Origin: Candidatus Poribacteria bacterium
GTDB lineage: Bacteria; Poribacteria; WGA-4E; GCA-2687025
Direction: 5' to 3'
DNA length: 64,000 nt
NCBI GenBank assembly: GCA_018644665.1
Contig: JABGQA010000110.1
Location: forward strand, 1-64,000
How positions within the stretch are numbered: position 1 is the first letter of the stretch; each line of letters begins with the position of its first letter. A program made the translations under genes and the position numbers. Under the pieces are notes generated by a model. It was given only the letters and a program-made list of their open reading frames with translations. It did no database searches and was not told where the DNA came from. Positions 43,313 through 51,361 of this stretch are shown one piece after another.

Positions 43313-44491
43313 ATGACACATCGAGAGCGCTGGGTACGCACGCTGAATTTCCAACCGGTGGACCACGTCCCCGACGAAGAGTTCGGCTTCTGGGAAAGCA
43401 CCTTCCCCCTCTGGCACGAGCAGGGGTTGTCGCCCGAGTGCAACAACAACGGCAACTGCGACCCCTACTTCGGGTTCGCGCCGAGAAGCGGCGTGCCCGT
43501 GGGCGTAGGGATGACCCCCGGCTTCGAGACCAAGACGCTGGAGGAAACCGACGAGTACCGGATCGAGCGCAACTCCAACGGCGTCATCACGAAGGTATTC
43601 ACGGGCGGCGGAGACACGATCCCGCAGTTCATGGATCACACGCTGAAAGACCGGAAGTCGTGGGAAGAGGAGTTCCTTCCTCGGCTTGATATCGCCCTAG
43701 AGTCCCGGTATCCCGAGAACCGCGACGACTGGGAAGACATCAAGGCGCGCTTCAACTCGCCCGACTGGGATCGCCCGGTGGGGATCAACATCGGCAGCAT
43801 CTTCGGATGGCTGCGCGATTGGATGGGGTTCGAGAACATCACGGTGATGATGTACGACGACCCCAAACTGATGCACGACATGATCGAGCATCTCGCCACC
43901 CTCACGACGACCGTGATCCGCAAGTCGGCCGAAGAGATCAACATCGACTACGCGGCCGGCTGGGAGGACATGGCGTTCCGGCAGGGGCCGATGATCTCGC
44001 CGACCATGTTCCGCGAGTTCCTCACCCCGCGCTACAAGATGATCACCGACGTCCTCCACGAGAACGACATCGACATCATCTTCACCGACTGCGACGGCCG
44101 CGTCATCGACGCCATCGACCCGTGGCTGGAGGGCGGCCTTACCGGCATCTTCCCGTGTGAGGTCGGCGTGGAGCGTGACCAGACCGACCCCATCGCCGTG
44201 CGCGAGAAGTGGGGCGAGCAGGTCGTCATCCTGGGCGGCGTGAACAAGCACGCGCTCGGGGCGGGCAAAGACGCCATCCGCGAGGAGATCAAGCGGATGG
44301 AGCCCTACGTCAAGGAAGGCGGATGGATCCCTCACGTGGACCATCGCTGCCCGCCGACCGTGGCGTTCGAGGACTACTTGTTCTACCTGGATCTGAAGCG
44401 GGACACGTTCGGCATTCCGCGTCCCGAAGAGTTCGAGGCGCGGCCTGAGATCAAGAAGATCAAGGAGCGGCCGGGCTACTGGAAGAGCTAG
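43313..44491 (+). CDS. URO-D family methyltransferase, paralogue 3
   Basis: The 392-residue product begins THRERWVRTLNFQPVDHVPDEE, a frequent opening of this superfamily. It keeps the barrel pattern with MAFRQGPMISPTMFREFLTPRYKM, IIFTDCDGRVIDAIDPWLEGGL and IFPCEVGVERD. The His-x-Cys motif is replaced by TDCDG and FPCE, so metal binding, if any, uses other residues. GGGAGG is close to the start. It follows paralogue 2 by 52 bases. The substrate is unknown. Confidence 0.83.
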   Translation: MTHRERWVRTLNFQPVDHVPDEEFGFWESTFPLWHEQGLSPECNNNGNCDPYFGFAPRSGVPVGVGMTPGFETKTLEETDEYRIERNSNGVITKVFTGGGDTIPQFMDHTLKDRKSWEEEFLPRLDIALESRYPENRDDWEDIKARFNSPDWDRPVGINIGSIFGWLRDWMGFENITVMMYDDPKLMHDMIEHLATLTTTVIRKSAEEINIDYAAGWEDMAFRQGPMISPTMFREFLTPRYKMITDVLHENDIDIIFTDCDGRVIDAIDPWLEGGLTGIFPCEVGVERDQTDPIAVREKWGEQVVILGGVNKHALGAGKDAIREEIKRMEPYVKEGGWIPHVDHRCPPTVAFEDYLFYLDLKRDTFGIPRPEEFEARPEIKKIKERPGYWKS

Positions 44492-44788
44492 CGGTCGGCC
44501 ACAGCGATCGTGCCCGCAGCGCAGCGTACGCGTGAATGCCTTCCCTTACTGGGGAAGGGTAGGATGGGGTTCGAGCGCGCGCCTGCAACACCAGCGTGGC
44601 GAACCACTAGTGCGGCGAATAGCCGGTTCGATCGGCAGCCCGTGAAGGTACCAGATCAGCCGCGCGGCCAGGAACGCCATCTCCATCTTCCCCAGTAAGG
44701 GAAGACGTTCGCGGGCTCCATGCGCCACTGGTGTTCGCTCAACCGGGCGGCTAGAGCGGCATGCGTCGGCGACACCACCTAGAAACAT
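44492..44788. other. Intergenic stretch with an inverted-repeat element
   Basis: No gene is seen. Most of the stretch is taken up by the inverted-repeat element at 44534-44710, listed separately, which divides the methyltransferase operon. Confidence 0.5.
44534..44710. repeat. MITE-like inverted-repeat element with two dispersed-repeat copies
   Basis: CTTCCCTTACTGGGGAAG at 44540-44557 is repeated exactly in reverse complement at 44687-44704. Similarity extends imperfectly over about 40-50 bases on each side (GAAYGYCTTCCC outward and GGATGGGGTTC inward). The arms contain the same hairpin plus GGATGGGGT motif found at 28652-28689 and 52466-52502. The core encodes no protein. A non-autonomous mobile element or a REP pair is the best reading. 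Confidence 0.6.
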
Positions 44789-45664
44789 GTGAGCGCGCTC
44801 ATGGCGGACAGTGGCATTCTCGACACGTTGCGCGAGGGGATTCTCGTCGCCGACGGGGCGATGGGAACGATGCTGGAGTCCGCCGGACTGAAGCCGGGGA
44901 TGTGCCCGGAACTCTGGAACGTCGAAAACGCGGACGCCGTGACCGGCGTGCATCGAGGCTATGCGGACGCCGGCGCCGATGTGGTCCTTTCGAACACGTT
45001 CGGCGCCTCGCGTCCCAAGCTGGAACGCTACGACCTCGGAGAACGGGTGGCGGAGATCAACGCGGCCGCTGTTGCCTTGGTGCGCAGCATCGGCGGGCCG
45101 TTCGTAGCCGCCAGCGTCGGCCCCTCCGGGAAGATCCTCGAGCCGTACGGCGACGCCTCGGTGGCCGAACTGTCCGAAGCGTTTGAGGAACAGATGACCG
45201 GCTGTCGCGATGCCGACATCATCTGGGTCGAGACGATGACCGACATCGGCGAGGCGCGCGCCGCCGTGGACGCCGCGAAACGGGCGACCGACCTGCCGAT
45301 CGCGCTCACGTTCACGTACGACGACACGCCGTCGGGTCCACGCACGATGATGGGCGTGACGCCCGAAGCCGCCGCCGCGGAAATCGGCGATGTTGCCGTC
45401 CTCGGCGTCAACTGCGGCACGATGGACGGGTGCATGGCGGCGCTACAGGCGTACCGGGACGCGGGCGCCGAGATGCCGCTCGTGGCGCGAGCGAACGCAG
45501 GGCTTCCGAAGTGGGAGCACGGCCGAACGGTGTTCCCCGAAGGCCCCGCGGCCTACGCCGAGAGCGTGCGGCCTCTCAAAGAGATCGCCGGGATCATCGG
45601 TGGCTGTTGCGGCACTACGCCTGCGCACATCGCGGCCGTGGCGGCCGTCGTCAGGGAAGGTTGA
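44789..45664 (+). CDS. Homocysteine S-methyltransferase family protein
   Basis: The 291-residue product belongs to the zinc-dependent homocysteine methyltransferases (BHMT/MetH N-terminal module type). It has LVADGAMGTMLES, DVVLSNTFGASR, IIWVETMTDIGEA and the zinc ligands Cys209 (GVNCG) and Cys273-Cys274 (GGCCGTTPAHI). The enzyme would transfer a methyl group to homocysteine, giving methionine. In this cluster the methyl source could be the corrinoid protein. A GTG at 44789 or an ATG at 44801 could be the start. The next gene begins four bases after the stop. Confidence 0.88.
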   Translation: MSALMADSGILDTLREGILVADGAMGTMLESAGLKPGMCPELWNVENADAVTGVHRGYADAGADVVLSNTFGASRPKLERYDLGERVAEINAAAVALVRSIGGPFVAASVGPSGKILEPYGDASVAELSEAFEEQMTGCRDADIIWVETMTDIGEARAAVDAAKRATDLPIALTFTYDDTPSGPRTMMGVTPEAAAAEIGDVAVLGVNCGTMDGCMAALQAYRDAGAEMPLVARANAGLPKWEHGRTVFPEGPAAYAESVRPLKEIAGIIGGCCGTTPAHIAAVAAVVREG

Positions 45665-45668
45665 GGAC

Positions 45669-46727
45669 ATGACGCCGAGAAAACGGGTGCTGGGTGTTCT
45701 GCGTCGTGAGGAGCTGTACCCCGTGCCGTTCGAGTTCGGCACGACGCCTGCGTTTGCGGACGCCCTCGCCGAGCGCATCGGGACGCGTGACTTCGCCAAC
45801 CACTTCGACTTCGAGTGCCGTGGCGTCGGCTTCGCCGCGCCCGTGACGCCCACAGACTACACGCGATACGTCGAAGAACGCGACCTGCCAGACGCCATCA
45901 ACATCGGCGAGTGGGGCGACGCGACGATCCCCGGCGACTACTACCACTTCACGCGCAAGGTGCACCTCGCGTCGGACATCAAGACTCTGGCGGAGTTCGA
46001 GGAGTACCCCTTCCCGGACGTGTGGCCGAAGGAACGCCATGCGCACCTAGAGGAGAGCGTCGCCGCGATCCAAGGACGCGGGTACGCCGTCGTCGCGGGG
46101 ATGGAGTGCACGATATTCGAGGTGGCGTGGTACGTGCGCAGCATGGAGCAGCTCTTCTTCGACCATATCGACCGACCGGAGATCGCCGCTTTCCTGCTGG
46201 ACAAGATCACGGAGCGTAAGGCGTTCATGGCCGGGCGTTTCGCGGAGGCGGGTGTGGACCTGATTCGTTTCGGCGACGACATCGCCACGCAGCGCGGGCC
46301 GATGATGTCCGTGCCGATGTGGCGCGAGTGGTACAAGCCGCGCCTTGCGCAGGTCATCCAGGCGGCAAAGGACGCGAATCCGTCCATTCTGACGATGTAC
46401 CACAGCGACGGCCTGTACGAGCCGTTTATGGACGACCTCATCGAGATCGGGATCGACGTGCTGAACCCCATTCAGCCGGAGTGCATGGACCCCGCGGAAC
46501 TCAAGGACAAATACGGCGACCGCGCCGCGTTCTGGGGTACTGTCGGGACGCAAACGACGATGCCGTTTGGGTCGGTCGAGGACGTGCGCGAGGTCGTGCG
46601 CGAACGCATCCGCACGGTTGGGCGTGGTGGTGGTCTGGTGATCGCTCCAACGCACGTCCTCGAGCCGGAAGTGCCGGTCGAAAACCTGCTCGCCTTGGCG
46701 GATGAGACGCGTAATCACCGCCCCTAG
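45669..46727 (+). CDS. URO-D family methyltransferase, paralogue 4
   Basis: The start at 45669 is supported by GAGG just upstream and by the conserved opening (TPRKRVLGVLRREELYPVPFEFG). An earlier codon in the frame would lie inside the preceding gene. The 352-residue product carries FEVAWYVRSMEQLFFD, GDDIATQRGPMMSVPMWREWYKPRL and MYHSDGLYEPFMDDLI, then NPIQPECMD. This fits the URO-D/MtaA fold with a His (MYHSDG) and Cys (PECMD) pair instead of the His-x-Cys of paralogue 1. It is the last gene of the methyl-transfer cluster. Confidence 0.83.
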   Translation: MTPRKRVLGVLRREELYPVPFEFGTTPAFADALAERIGTRDFANHFDFECRGVGFAAPVTPTDYTRYVEERDLPDAINIGEWGDATIPGDYYHFTRKVHLASDIKTLAEFEEYPFPDVWPKERHAHLEESVAAIQGRGYAVVAGMECTIFEVAWYVRSMEQLFFDHIDRPEIAAFLLDKITERKAFMAGRFAEAGVDLIRFGDDIATQRGPMMSVPMWREWYKPRLAQVIQAAKDANPSILTMYHSDGLYEPFMDDLIEIGIDVLNPIQPECMDPAELKDKYGDRAAFWGTVGTQTTMPFGSVEDVREVVRERIRTVGRGGGLVIAPTHVLEPEVPVENLLALADETRNHRP

Positions 46728-46740
46728 CTCCCGCCAGACG

Positions 46741-46786
46741 CAAATCGGCCAGAAAATGCTTGTGCAATCCTTCACAAGGGGATTTG
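46741..46786. promoter_or_regulatory. Nested inverted repeats upstream of the decahaem gene
   Basis: CTTGTG (46759-46764) pairs with CACAAG (46773-46778), and CAAATC (46741-46746) with GATTTG (46781-46786) outside it. No T-run follows, so it may be an operator for the next gene or the 3' end of the methyltransferase operon. Confidence 0.35.
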
Positions 46787-46907
46787 GCCGCGCTATCCAT
46801 AGAGCAACTGAGGATCACTGTCCCGACTTGCCTAGTTCACTGAGCTTCTTGGGCTCAGTCTATCTTCCCGCAGAATCATGAGCGCTCAACCTAGTTAGGG
46901 CAGCGTA

Positions 46908-49900
46908 ATGAACAGACGCCGGAGAGCAATACGCACATCGCTCGCCGTCGCAGTCGTGTTAGCGGTGGGAGGGATAGTCTCCTTCGGCGCGCACAACTTG
47001 CTCCTTACTCGATCGGACTGGCACGAACAATGGTCGGAATCGGGACACAACTTCTATCCGGGCGCGCGCTTCATGTCCACGCGCGGGGGCTGCATGGATT
47101 GCCACTCCGCCGAGGGCTTCCGGGCGGTCGCGCTCGATATCGAACTCACGGAGGACGAGATCGCGGCCCCGAAGGACCACGGGGTTAGCTGCATCGCCTG
47201 TCACGCGGGAACCGACGACAACATCGATATGTTGAGTCTCCGCGTCGCCGGAGATGTGACCTTGCCGAACGGCGTGGTCGTGTCCGCGGGAGTGTCTGCT
47301 CCCTGTATGACCTGCCACAACACCCGCCGTGGAACTCCTGAGGAGTACGTACTCGACAGCCACCGAGGGCCGCACCACGGGCCGCAGGCGGAAATGCTCG
47401 CCGGCACCGGGGCAATCCAGTACGGTCAGTCGATTGGCTCTTCGGTACACACCCTCGTGACGTTCGAGGGATGTCTGACTTGCCACAAGGCCCTCGCGCC
47501 AGGAGAAGGCGAATACGGCGAGAACCACATCGGTGGTCACTCCTTCCAAGTGAAGTGGGACGCCGGGACGCCTGAGGATCCGCGCGACGATGTCGAGCAT
47601 CTTGAAACCTGCCGGCGATGCCACCCGGGTCTCGAGACGTTCAACCGCGCGGCAAACGGTGACTATGACGGCGACGGCCTCATGGAAGGCGTGCAGACGG
47701 AAATCCAGGGTCTCCTGGATGCGCTGCTCGCGGTTCTTCCGCAGGACGAAGAAGGCGCGCTGAGCATCCCGAGCGACCTGGAGTTGACCACCGTCGAGGA
47801 ACGGATGGCGGCGTACAACTACCGGTTCGTCCTGGAAGATCGCAGCATGGGCGTGCATAACACCGCCTATGCCGTGAACCTGCTTCGCCTGACCTACGAG
47901 GAGTTCACCGGCACCGCTATGGCGGGCGATGCCGCCATCGGCGCGCAACTCGCCGCGAACCGCTCCGCCGAATCGCAGAGCATCACGGAGTTCTCGGAAA
48001 GCTGGGCGCGGTCGCCGCATAATGTCGGTGGCATAGAGGCGGTCCACGAATTCCACGAGGCTCCCGGGCGCGGGTCGTGCGCGCGCTGCCACAACGGCAA
48101 CCGGTTCGTCCCCGAGAGCGTCCTTGGCGGAGATCGTCTTGAAGAGGATCTCACCGAGGAGCAGCTGGTCGAGCAGGGCTTCGGCCACACCTGTGCAACG
48201 TGCCACACGGCGGACAATCCCACGGACATCCTCCTCACCCATCTCGACGGCGACGTCACGCTGTCCGGTGGACAAGTCATTGCCGCCGGCAAGGCCGGCC
48301 TCTGCATGACCTGCCACAACGCGCGACGCGGCGTTCCCGAAGAGTATGTGCTGACGGGCTTCCGTGGACCGCATGGCGGGCCGCAGGCGGAGATGGTCTC
48401 AGGCGTCGGCGGGGTCGAATACGGCAGAGAGATCCGTAGCACGGGTCACCTCGATGCCGTCCCGGACAAGTGCATCACGTGCCACATGGCCGACACCGTT
48501 CCCGCTACCGAGCGCGGACACCGTCAGGTCGGTGGTCACACGTTGCACATGGAGTGGGACGGAGGCACGCCGGACGACCACAGCGACGACGTAGCCAACG
48601 TTGGCGCGTGCGTCACCTGCCACCCGGACGTCACTCCCGAGACCGGCTTCAACCGGGTCGCTCGCGAGGACTTCGACGCCGACGGCGTTGTCGAAGGCAT
48701 CCAGGACGAGATCAAGGGTCTGATGGCGCTAGTCGCCTCCGTGCTGCCGCACGATGAGGAAGGCAACGTCAGCATCCCCAGCGACCTCGAACTGAGCACC
48801 GTCGATGACCGCCTGGCCAACTACAACCTCGGCCTCGTAGCCAACGACGGCAGCTACGGCGTCCACAACCCGCTCTACGCGGCGGACCTCCTGCGTGCGA
48901 CCTACGAGGAGTACACAGGCGAAACGCTCGACCCGGCAGGTCCGGTCGCGAGCGACAGCCCGTGGGACGTCAACGGCGATGGCGCGGTCAACATCGTTGA
49001 CCTCATCACCGTGGCACAGCACTTCGGCGAGTCGGTGACCCCGGCTGTCGCGGCGTTGTTCCCCGGTGGTGTGAACGCCGACGTGGATGCCAGCGGCAGG
49101 ATCGACCTCCAGGACATCATCTCGGTGTCCCAGGAGCTCGGGATGGCGGCGCGGCCCATCGACGCGCAGATGCCCAACGACGCGGCGAAGGTATGGCTCG
49201 ACTTCGAGCGTATGCCTCTCGACGCGGGCGGGGCTTCGGTGAGAGTCCATGTGCGGGCAGCGACGCCTGAACGCGTCGCGGGCTACGCGCTCTCGCTGAA
49301 CTACGATCCTGCGGTGATGAGCCTGGTGACCTTGGGTAACGGCTCGGCGCTATCGCGTGACGCAAACGCGGTGTTCTGGGCGCGCCCCGAGATCACGGAC
49401 GCGCAGGGCTCCATCGACAAGGTGGCCGCGGTGGCTATCGGCGCAGACGCCACGCCTGGCGACGGCGACGCGCTGATGACGCTGACGTTCCGCGTGGAAG
49501 ATGTGGAAGCTCCGATCCAGCAACTCGTTTCCCTCAGGAACATCCAGGTCGCGGATTCCCGCGCCGACCTGTTCCGGGTGAACCTCGGGCATCCGACGTT
49601 CAACCCGATGGGAGCGACGTGGCGGACGCTGCTGCTGCAAAACTACCCGAACCCGTTCAACCCCGAGACTTGGATTCCCTTCGAACTGGCGAAGGACTCC
49701 GAGGTCCGCATCGAGGTCATGTCCCCCACGGGACAGATGGTACGTCGCCTCGACCTGGGGTGGCTGGATAGCGGCGCTTACCGCAGCCGCAACGCAGCCG
49801 CCTACTGGGACGGTCGCAACGAACTGGGCGAGCGCGTTTCGAGCGGCGTGTATTTCTACCGGATCATCACCGGTGATTACACGGCGGTGAGAAAGCTCGT

Positions 49901-49913
49901 CATCCTCAAGTAG
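46908..49913 (+). CDS. Surface decahaem cytochrome c with dockerin, cohesin-like and FlgD-like sorting domains
   Basis: The 1001-residue product has an N-terminal signal/anchor (about 12-28) and ten CxxCH motifs. They fall into two halves of five that are clear internal duplicates: CMTCHN(T/A)RRG(T/V)PEEYVL occurs in both, as do HGPQAEM/GGPQAEM and IPSDLEL(T/S)TV. The halves span about residues 38-350 and 355-682. Then come two dockerin-like calcium repeats (DVNGDGAVN and DVDASGRID, about 683-745) and a cohesin-like beta-sandwich (about 755-895). Finally a FlgD-like tail opens with NYPNPFNPETWIPF. The likely role is a cell-surface electron-transfer protein anchored through its tail. The combination of haem array and cellulosome-like modules is unusual. 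Confidence 0.88.
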   Translation: MNRRRRAIRTSLAVAVVLAVGGIVSFGAHNLLLTRSDWHEQWSESGHNFYPGARFMSTRGGCMDCHSAEGFRAVALDIELTEDEIAAPKDHGVSCIACHAGTDDNIDMLSLRVAGDVTLPNGVVVSAGVSAPCMTCHNTRRGTPEEYVLDSHRGPHHGPQAEMLAGTGAIQYGQSIGSSVHTLVTFEGCLTCHKALAPGEGEYGENHIGGHSFQVKWDAGTPEDPRDDVEHLETCRRCHPGLETFNRAANGDYDGDGLMEGVQTEIQGLLDALLAVLPQDEEGALSIPSDLELTTVEERMAAYNYRFVLEDRSMGVHNTAYAVNLLRLTYEEFTGTAMAGDAAIGAQLAANRSAESQSITEFSESWARSPHNVGGIEAVHEFHEAPGRGSCARCHNGNRFVPESVLGGDRLEEDLTEEQLVEQGFGHTCATCHTADNPTDILLTHLDGDVTLSGGQVIAAGKAGLCMTCHNARRGVPEEYVLTGFRGPHGGPQAEMVSGVGGVEYGREIRSTGHLDAVPDKCITCHMADTVPATERGHRQVGGHTLHMEWDGGTPDDHSDDVANVGACVTCHPDVTPETGFNRVAREDFDADGVVEGIQDEIKGLMALVASVLPHDEEGNVSIPSDLELSTVDDRLANYNLGLVANDGSYGVHNPLYAADLLRATYEEYTGETLDPAGPVASDSPWDVNGDGAVNIVDLITVAQHFGESVTPAVAALFPGGVNADVDASGRIDLQDIISVSQELGMAARPIDAQMPNDAAKVWLDFERMPLDAGGASVRVHVRAATPERVAGYALSLNYDPAVMSLVTLGNGSALSRDANAVFWARPEITDAQGSIDKVAAVAIGADATPGDGDALMTLTFRVEDVEAPIQQLVSLRNIQVADSRADLFRVNLGHPTFNPMGATWRTLLLQNYPNPFNPETWIPFELAKDSEVRIEVMSPTGQMVRRLDLGWLDSGAYRSRNAAAYWDGRNELGERVSSGVYFYRIITGDYTAVRKLVILK

Positions 49914-49926
49914 TTACGCTGACCCG

Positions 49927-49955
49927 CCCCGCTCCCGGCGTTGCCGGGAGCGGGG
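49927..49955 (+). terminator. Intrinsic terminator after the decahaem gene
   Basis: CCCCGCTCCCGGC (49927-49939) pairs perfectly with GCCGGGAGCGGGG (49943-49955) across a GTT loop, followed by a pyrimidine-rich CCTCTCTTCC. It separates the decahaem gene from the next transcript. Confidence 0.75.
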
Positions 49956-50149
49956 CCTCTCTTCCCCCGCTGGCGAGTCGGATCAGGGCCCCGTAACTCG
50001 CGACGAAAGGACGAGCCTCCGGCCGACACAGATGGGTGGTTTCGAACCGAGCCGCACGAAATCCGTCAGACGAACCGCATGGGTATGGGAAGCCTAGCAG
50101 TCACTGATTTTCGTGCGGTTTATCCGTGCAGACGTAATAGGAGGATCGA

Positions 50150-51202
50150 ATGAGTTCTCGAGCAACAAGCAAACGATGGCTGTGGATGGCCCCGTTCGTG
50201 GCCACGGGACTGGTATTCGTCGGTTGTAGTAGCGACGATGACGACGGCGATGACGGCCTCGACATCGACGTCGAGCCAGGGACGGTGCTTTCGGTGAGCG
50301 CGGACGCGGCTCCGTCCATTGATGGCAACGGCTCCGACGCCGCCTGGGCGAACGCCCCGGCGCTGGACTTTACCACCGCGGGCGGCGCGAACAGCGGCTC
50401 GTCCACCGGCACGATCAAGTCCGTCCACACGGCGGACTCGGTGTACTTCCTCGTGGAGTGGACCGACCCGACGGAAAGCCTCGAACGGTTCCCCTGGGTC
50501 AAGGGCGATGACGGGTCCTGGTCGCAGATGGGCGACACGGCGAGCCACGACGCGAACGAGTACTACGAGGACAAGTTCGCCTTCATATGGAACATCAACA
50601 GCTCCATCGCTACGTTCGACGCGGGTGGCTGCGCGGTCACCTGTCACGCCGGTGAACCCAACAAGCCCTACGGCAACAAGTACACCGCCTCCGCCGGTGA
50701 AATCGGCGACATCTGGCATTGGAAGGGCGTCCGCAGCAATCCTGAGGGATACGTGGACGACCAGTGGCTGGATGACACACGCTGGAGTGAAGACACCGGC
50801 AGCGCCGGTCGTCACAGCGATTCGAAGGACAGCGGCGGTTACGTCAACAACAAGAACGAAGCGGGCGATGCGCCCGTCAACGGCGGCTCGACCCCGCCAT
50901 ACTGGGTGCACGCGACCGACGCGCAGCCGTTCAACGACGCCGACTACGCCGCGGGCGACCAAGTCCCCGGTATTACCATCGAGCGACCCACGGGCGACCG
51001 CGGCGACATCGACGGTAAGGGCGTGTATGCGGGTGGCAAGTGGACGCTCGAGATCGGGCGTAAGCTCTCCACCGGTAGCGACAAGGACGTGCAGTTCGGC
51101 GACCTGACTGCGGAGTACAAGTTCGGCGTCGCGAACTTCGACAACGCCCAGGTCCGGCACGCCATGGCGCCCGGCGTCCAGACGCTTCGCTTCGGCGAAT
51201 AG
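50150..51202 (+). CDS. Ethylbenzene-dehydrogenase-like haem lipoprotein
   Basis: The 350-residue product is a lipoprotein: the signal is followed by the lipobox VFVGC, an acidic linker and a beta-sandwich. It shows DGNGSDAAWANAPALDF, AFIWNINSSIATFDAGGCAVTCHAGE and IWHWKGVRSNPEGYVDDQW, patterns of the EB_dh domain (PF09459-type) found in ethylbenzene dehydrogenase gamma subunits and cytochromes. A single haem site with CxxxCH (CAVTCH) is present. TAGGAGGA precedes the ATG. The molybdopterin subunits that usually pair with it are absent from the window, so it may act as an electron carrier instead. Confidence 0.8.
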   Translation: MSSRATSKRWLWMAPFVATGLVFVGCSSDDDDGDDGLDIDVEPGTVLSVSADAAPSIDGNGSDAAWANAPALDFTTAGGANSGSSTGTIKSVHTADSVYFLVEWTDPTESLERFPWVKGDDGSWSQMGDTASHDANEYYEDKFAFIWNINSSIATFDAGGCAVTCHAGEPNKPYGNKYTASAGEIGDIWHWKGVRSNPEGYVDDQWLDDTRWSEDTGSAGRHSDSKDSGGYVNNKNEAGDAPVNGGSTPPYWVHATDAQPFNDADYAAGDQVPGITIERPTGDRGDIDGKGVYAGGKWTLEIGRKLSTGSDKDVQFGDLTAEYKFGVANFDNAQVRHAMAPGVQTLRFGE

Positions 51203-51240
51203 TCTCGTTCCCCGCCCCTTTTAGCCGAGGGGGCTGCCAG

Positions 51241-51265
51241 GGGTGGCCGCTTATCGCGGCCACCC
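51241..51265 (+). terminator. Stem-loop after the EB_dh-like gene
   Basis: GGGTGGCCGC (51241-51250) pairs perfectly with GCGGCCACCC (51256-51265) across a TTATC loop. There is no T-run; it may be a Rho-dependent stop or processing site between transcripts. Confidence 0.55.
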
Positions 51266-51361
51266 CACCCACGGGCGAACCGTAACGGCCTCGCCCGTTC
51301 ACCATGTGTGTGCTATGCACACTACGCCGGCGGCAGCGGCCCATGGGGGATGGGCGGCCGC

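Noticed and set aside
41244..46727. True haem-synthesis uroporphyrinogen decarboxylase (hemE)
   Set aside because: The four URO-D paralogues are in a corrinoid cluster and carry methyltransferase-like metal motifs; none sits with other haem genes.
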